From contig JAHLKC010000004.1 of NCBI GenBank assembly GCA_025449115.1, positions 310,001-374,000 of the forward strand: 64,000 nucleotides of DNA. Reading direction: 5' to 3'. The position numbers were made by a program, and so were the translations under genes. Shown piece by piece: positions 63,503 to 64,000 of this stretch. Below the pieces are notes generated by a model. That model was not told where the DNA came from. It saw only the letters and a program-made list of their open reading frames with translations, and ran no database searches. Within the stretch, counting starts at the first letter, position 1. The number at the start of each line of letters is the position of its first letter. The DNA comes from Chytridium lagenaria. Its lineage: Eukaryota > Chytridiomycota > Chytridiomycetes > Chytridiales > Chytridiaceae.

Positions 63503-63707
63503 TGCGCTTGCAACAAGTAGCTCATTATCACACCGAATAGTACATGGACGTGTTGGATATCCCTGTGAATCACGTCGATTTCAATGACAGAATAAACTAT
63601 AATGGTCGCACTTAAAAAACTCTCCGTTTTTTTTCATGTCCCTTTTTCATTCTGGACAATTTGTCGTCACATCTCTTTTCTTCAATAAAGTTGGACACCA
63701 TCGAACC
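63503..63707. other. Spacer between NKAP and the next gene
   Basis: The sequence holds the NKAP 3' flank and the promoter of the gene starting at 63708. I see no coding signal. Confidence 0.5.
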
Positions 63708-64000
63708 ATGACGTCGCTAGAAGCTCACAAAAGCACTATCTACCTCCTCTTCTCTCCTTCAAGCCCTGCGTATGCAGAGGTCGCTTCATTCCTTCTTTCG
63801 AAAAGCCGGAATGGTGGTAGTTTACCCGGCAACACTGAAGTTGGGACTTCACCGCGATGTCTTTGCTGATCAATCTCATCTCATCGTCCCTGCTGGGACC
63901 CGTTCGCAAACCCGGGCAACATTTGTAGGAAAGAGCTCGGTTGTTCGTTATATTTCGCGTGAATTTTCCTCCAACAAGAGCAGCCTTTACGACCATCTGC
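63708..64000 (+). CDS. GST N-terminal-like protein, 5' fragment cut by window end
   Basis: From the Met at 63708 the product reads STIYLLFSPSSPAYAEVASF and, after removing one T from the run at 63796-63798, LLRKAGMVVVYPATLKLGLH, LIVPAGTRSQTRATFVGKSS and VVRYISREF. A beta-alpha-beta opening and a GKSSVVRYISR...LYD end resemble the thioredoxin-like half of a GST domain. Such domains begin several cytosolic aminoacyl-tRNA synthetases, which is the best guess, but an ordinary GST or elongation factor 1 gamma is possible. The gene continues past the window. Confidence 0.45.

Overview
The window is eukaryotic nuclear DNA with short GT-AG introns (mostly about 40-100 bp), small exons and closely packed genes on both strands. 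The gene set points to a flagellated (zoosporic, chytrid-like) fungus. A fungal PCL-type cyclin and a PMR1 Ca2+/Mn2+ pump sit beside genes kept only by lineages with motile cilia: an axonemal inner-arm dynein intermediate chain (DNAI3/WDR63), IFT43 of the IFT-A complex, and a MAK/CILK1-family ciliary kinase. A class C (GABA-B-like) receptor, a CUL2-like cullin, an SH3-WW-PH-RhoGAP protein, RNF121 and a CPSF6-like cleavage factor fit an early-diverging fungus that kept animal-like genes. The species was not determined.

Layout: 0-12 kb holds 5-aminolevulinate synthase (+), RNF121-type RING protein (+) and a class C GPCR (-). 12-22 kb holds SEC24 (+), two unrecognised genes and a long disordered protein (+). 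22-30 kb holds a TDP2-like phosphodiesterase (-), NAC-alpha (+), a CPSF6-like RRM/RS protein (+) and the MAK-like kinase (+). 30-39 kb is looser: unrecognised minus-strand coding, a PHO85-type cyclin (-) flanked by long non-coding stretches, and a coiled-coil protein (-). 39-51 kb is dense: RhoGAP protein (+); a minus-strand run of RPL26, CWC27, RAD18 and an ADF-H/coiled-coil/PH protein; then SNU23 (+) and IFT43 (+). 51-64 kb holds RPB7 (-), cullin (-), PMR1 (+), DNAI3 (-), an unrecognised gene (-), NKAP (+) and a 5' fragment of a GST-N-like gene (+).

The genes are mostly housekeeping: haem synthesis, COPII traffic, ribosome and nascent-chain handling, splicing (SNU23, CWC27, NKAP), 3'-end formation, transcription, DNA repair, Golgi ion homeostasis and cilium function. 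I see no operon-like pathway cluster, CRISPR array, prophage or intact transposon.

A caution for every gene model: many conserved genes need a one-base correction to stay in frame, usually inside or beside a short homopolymer. I read this mainly as uncorrected sequencing or assembly error. Spans below run from likely start to likely stop and contain introns; exon edges are given only where I could place them.
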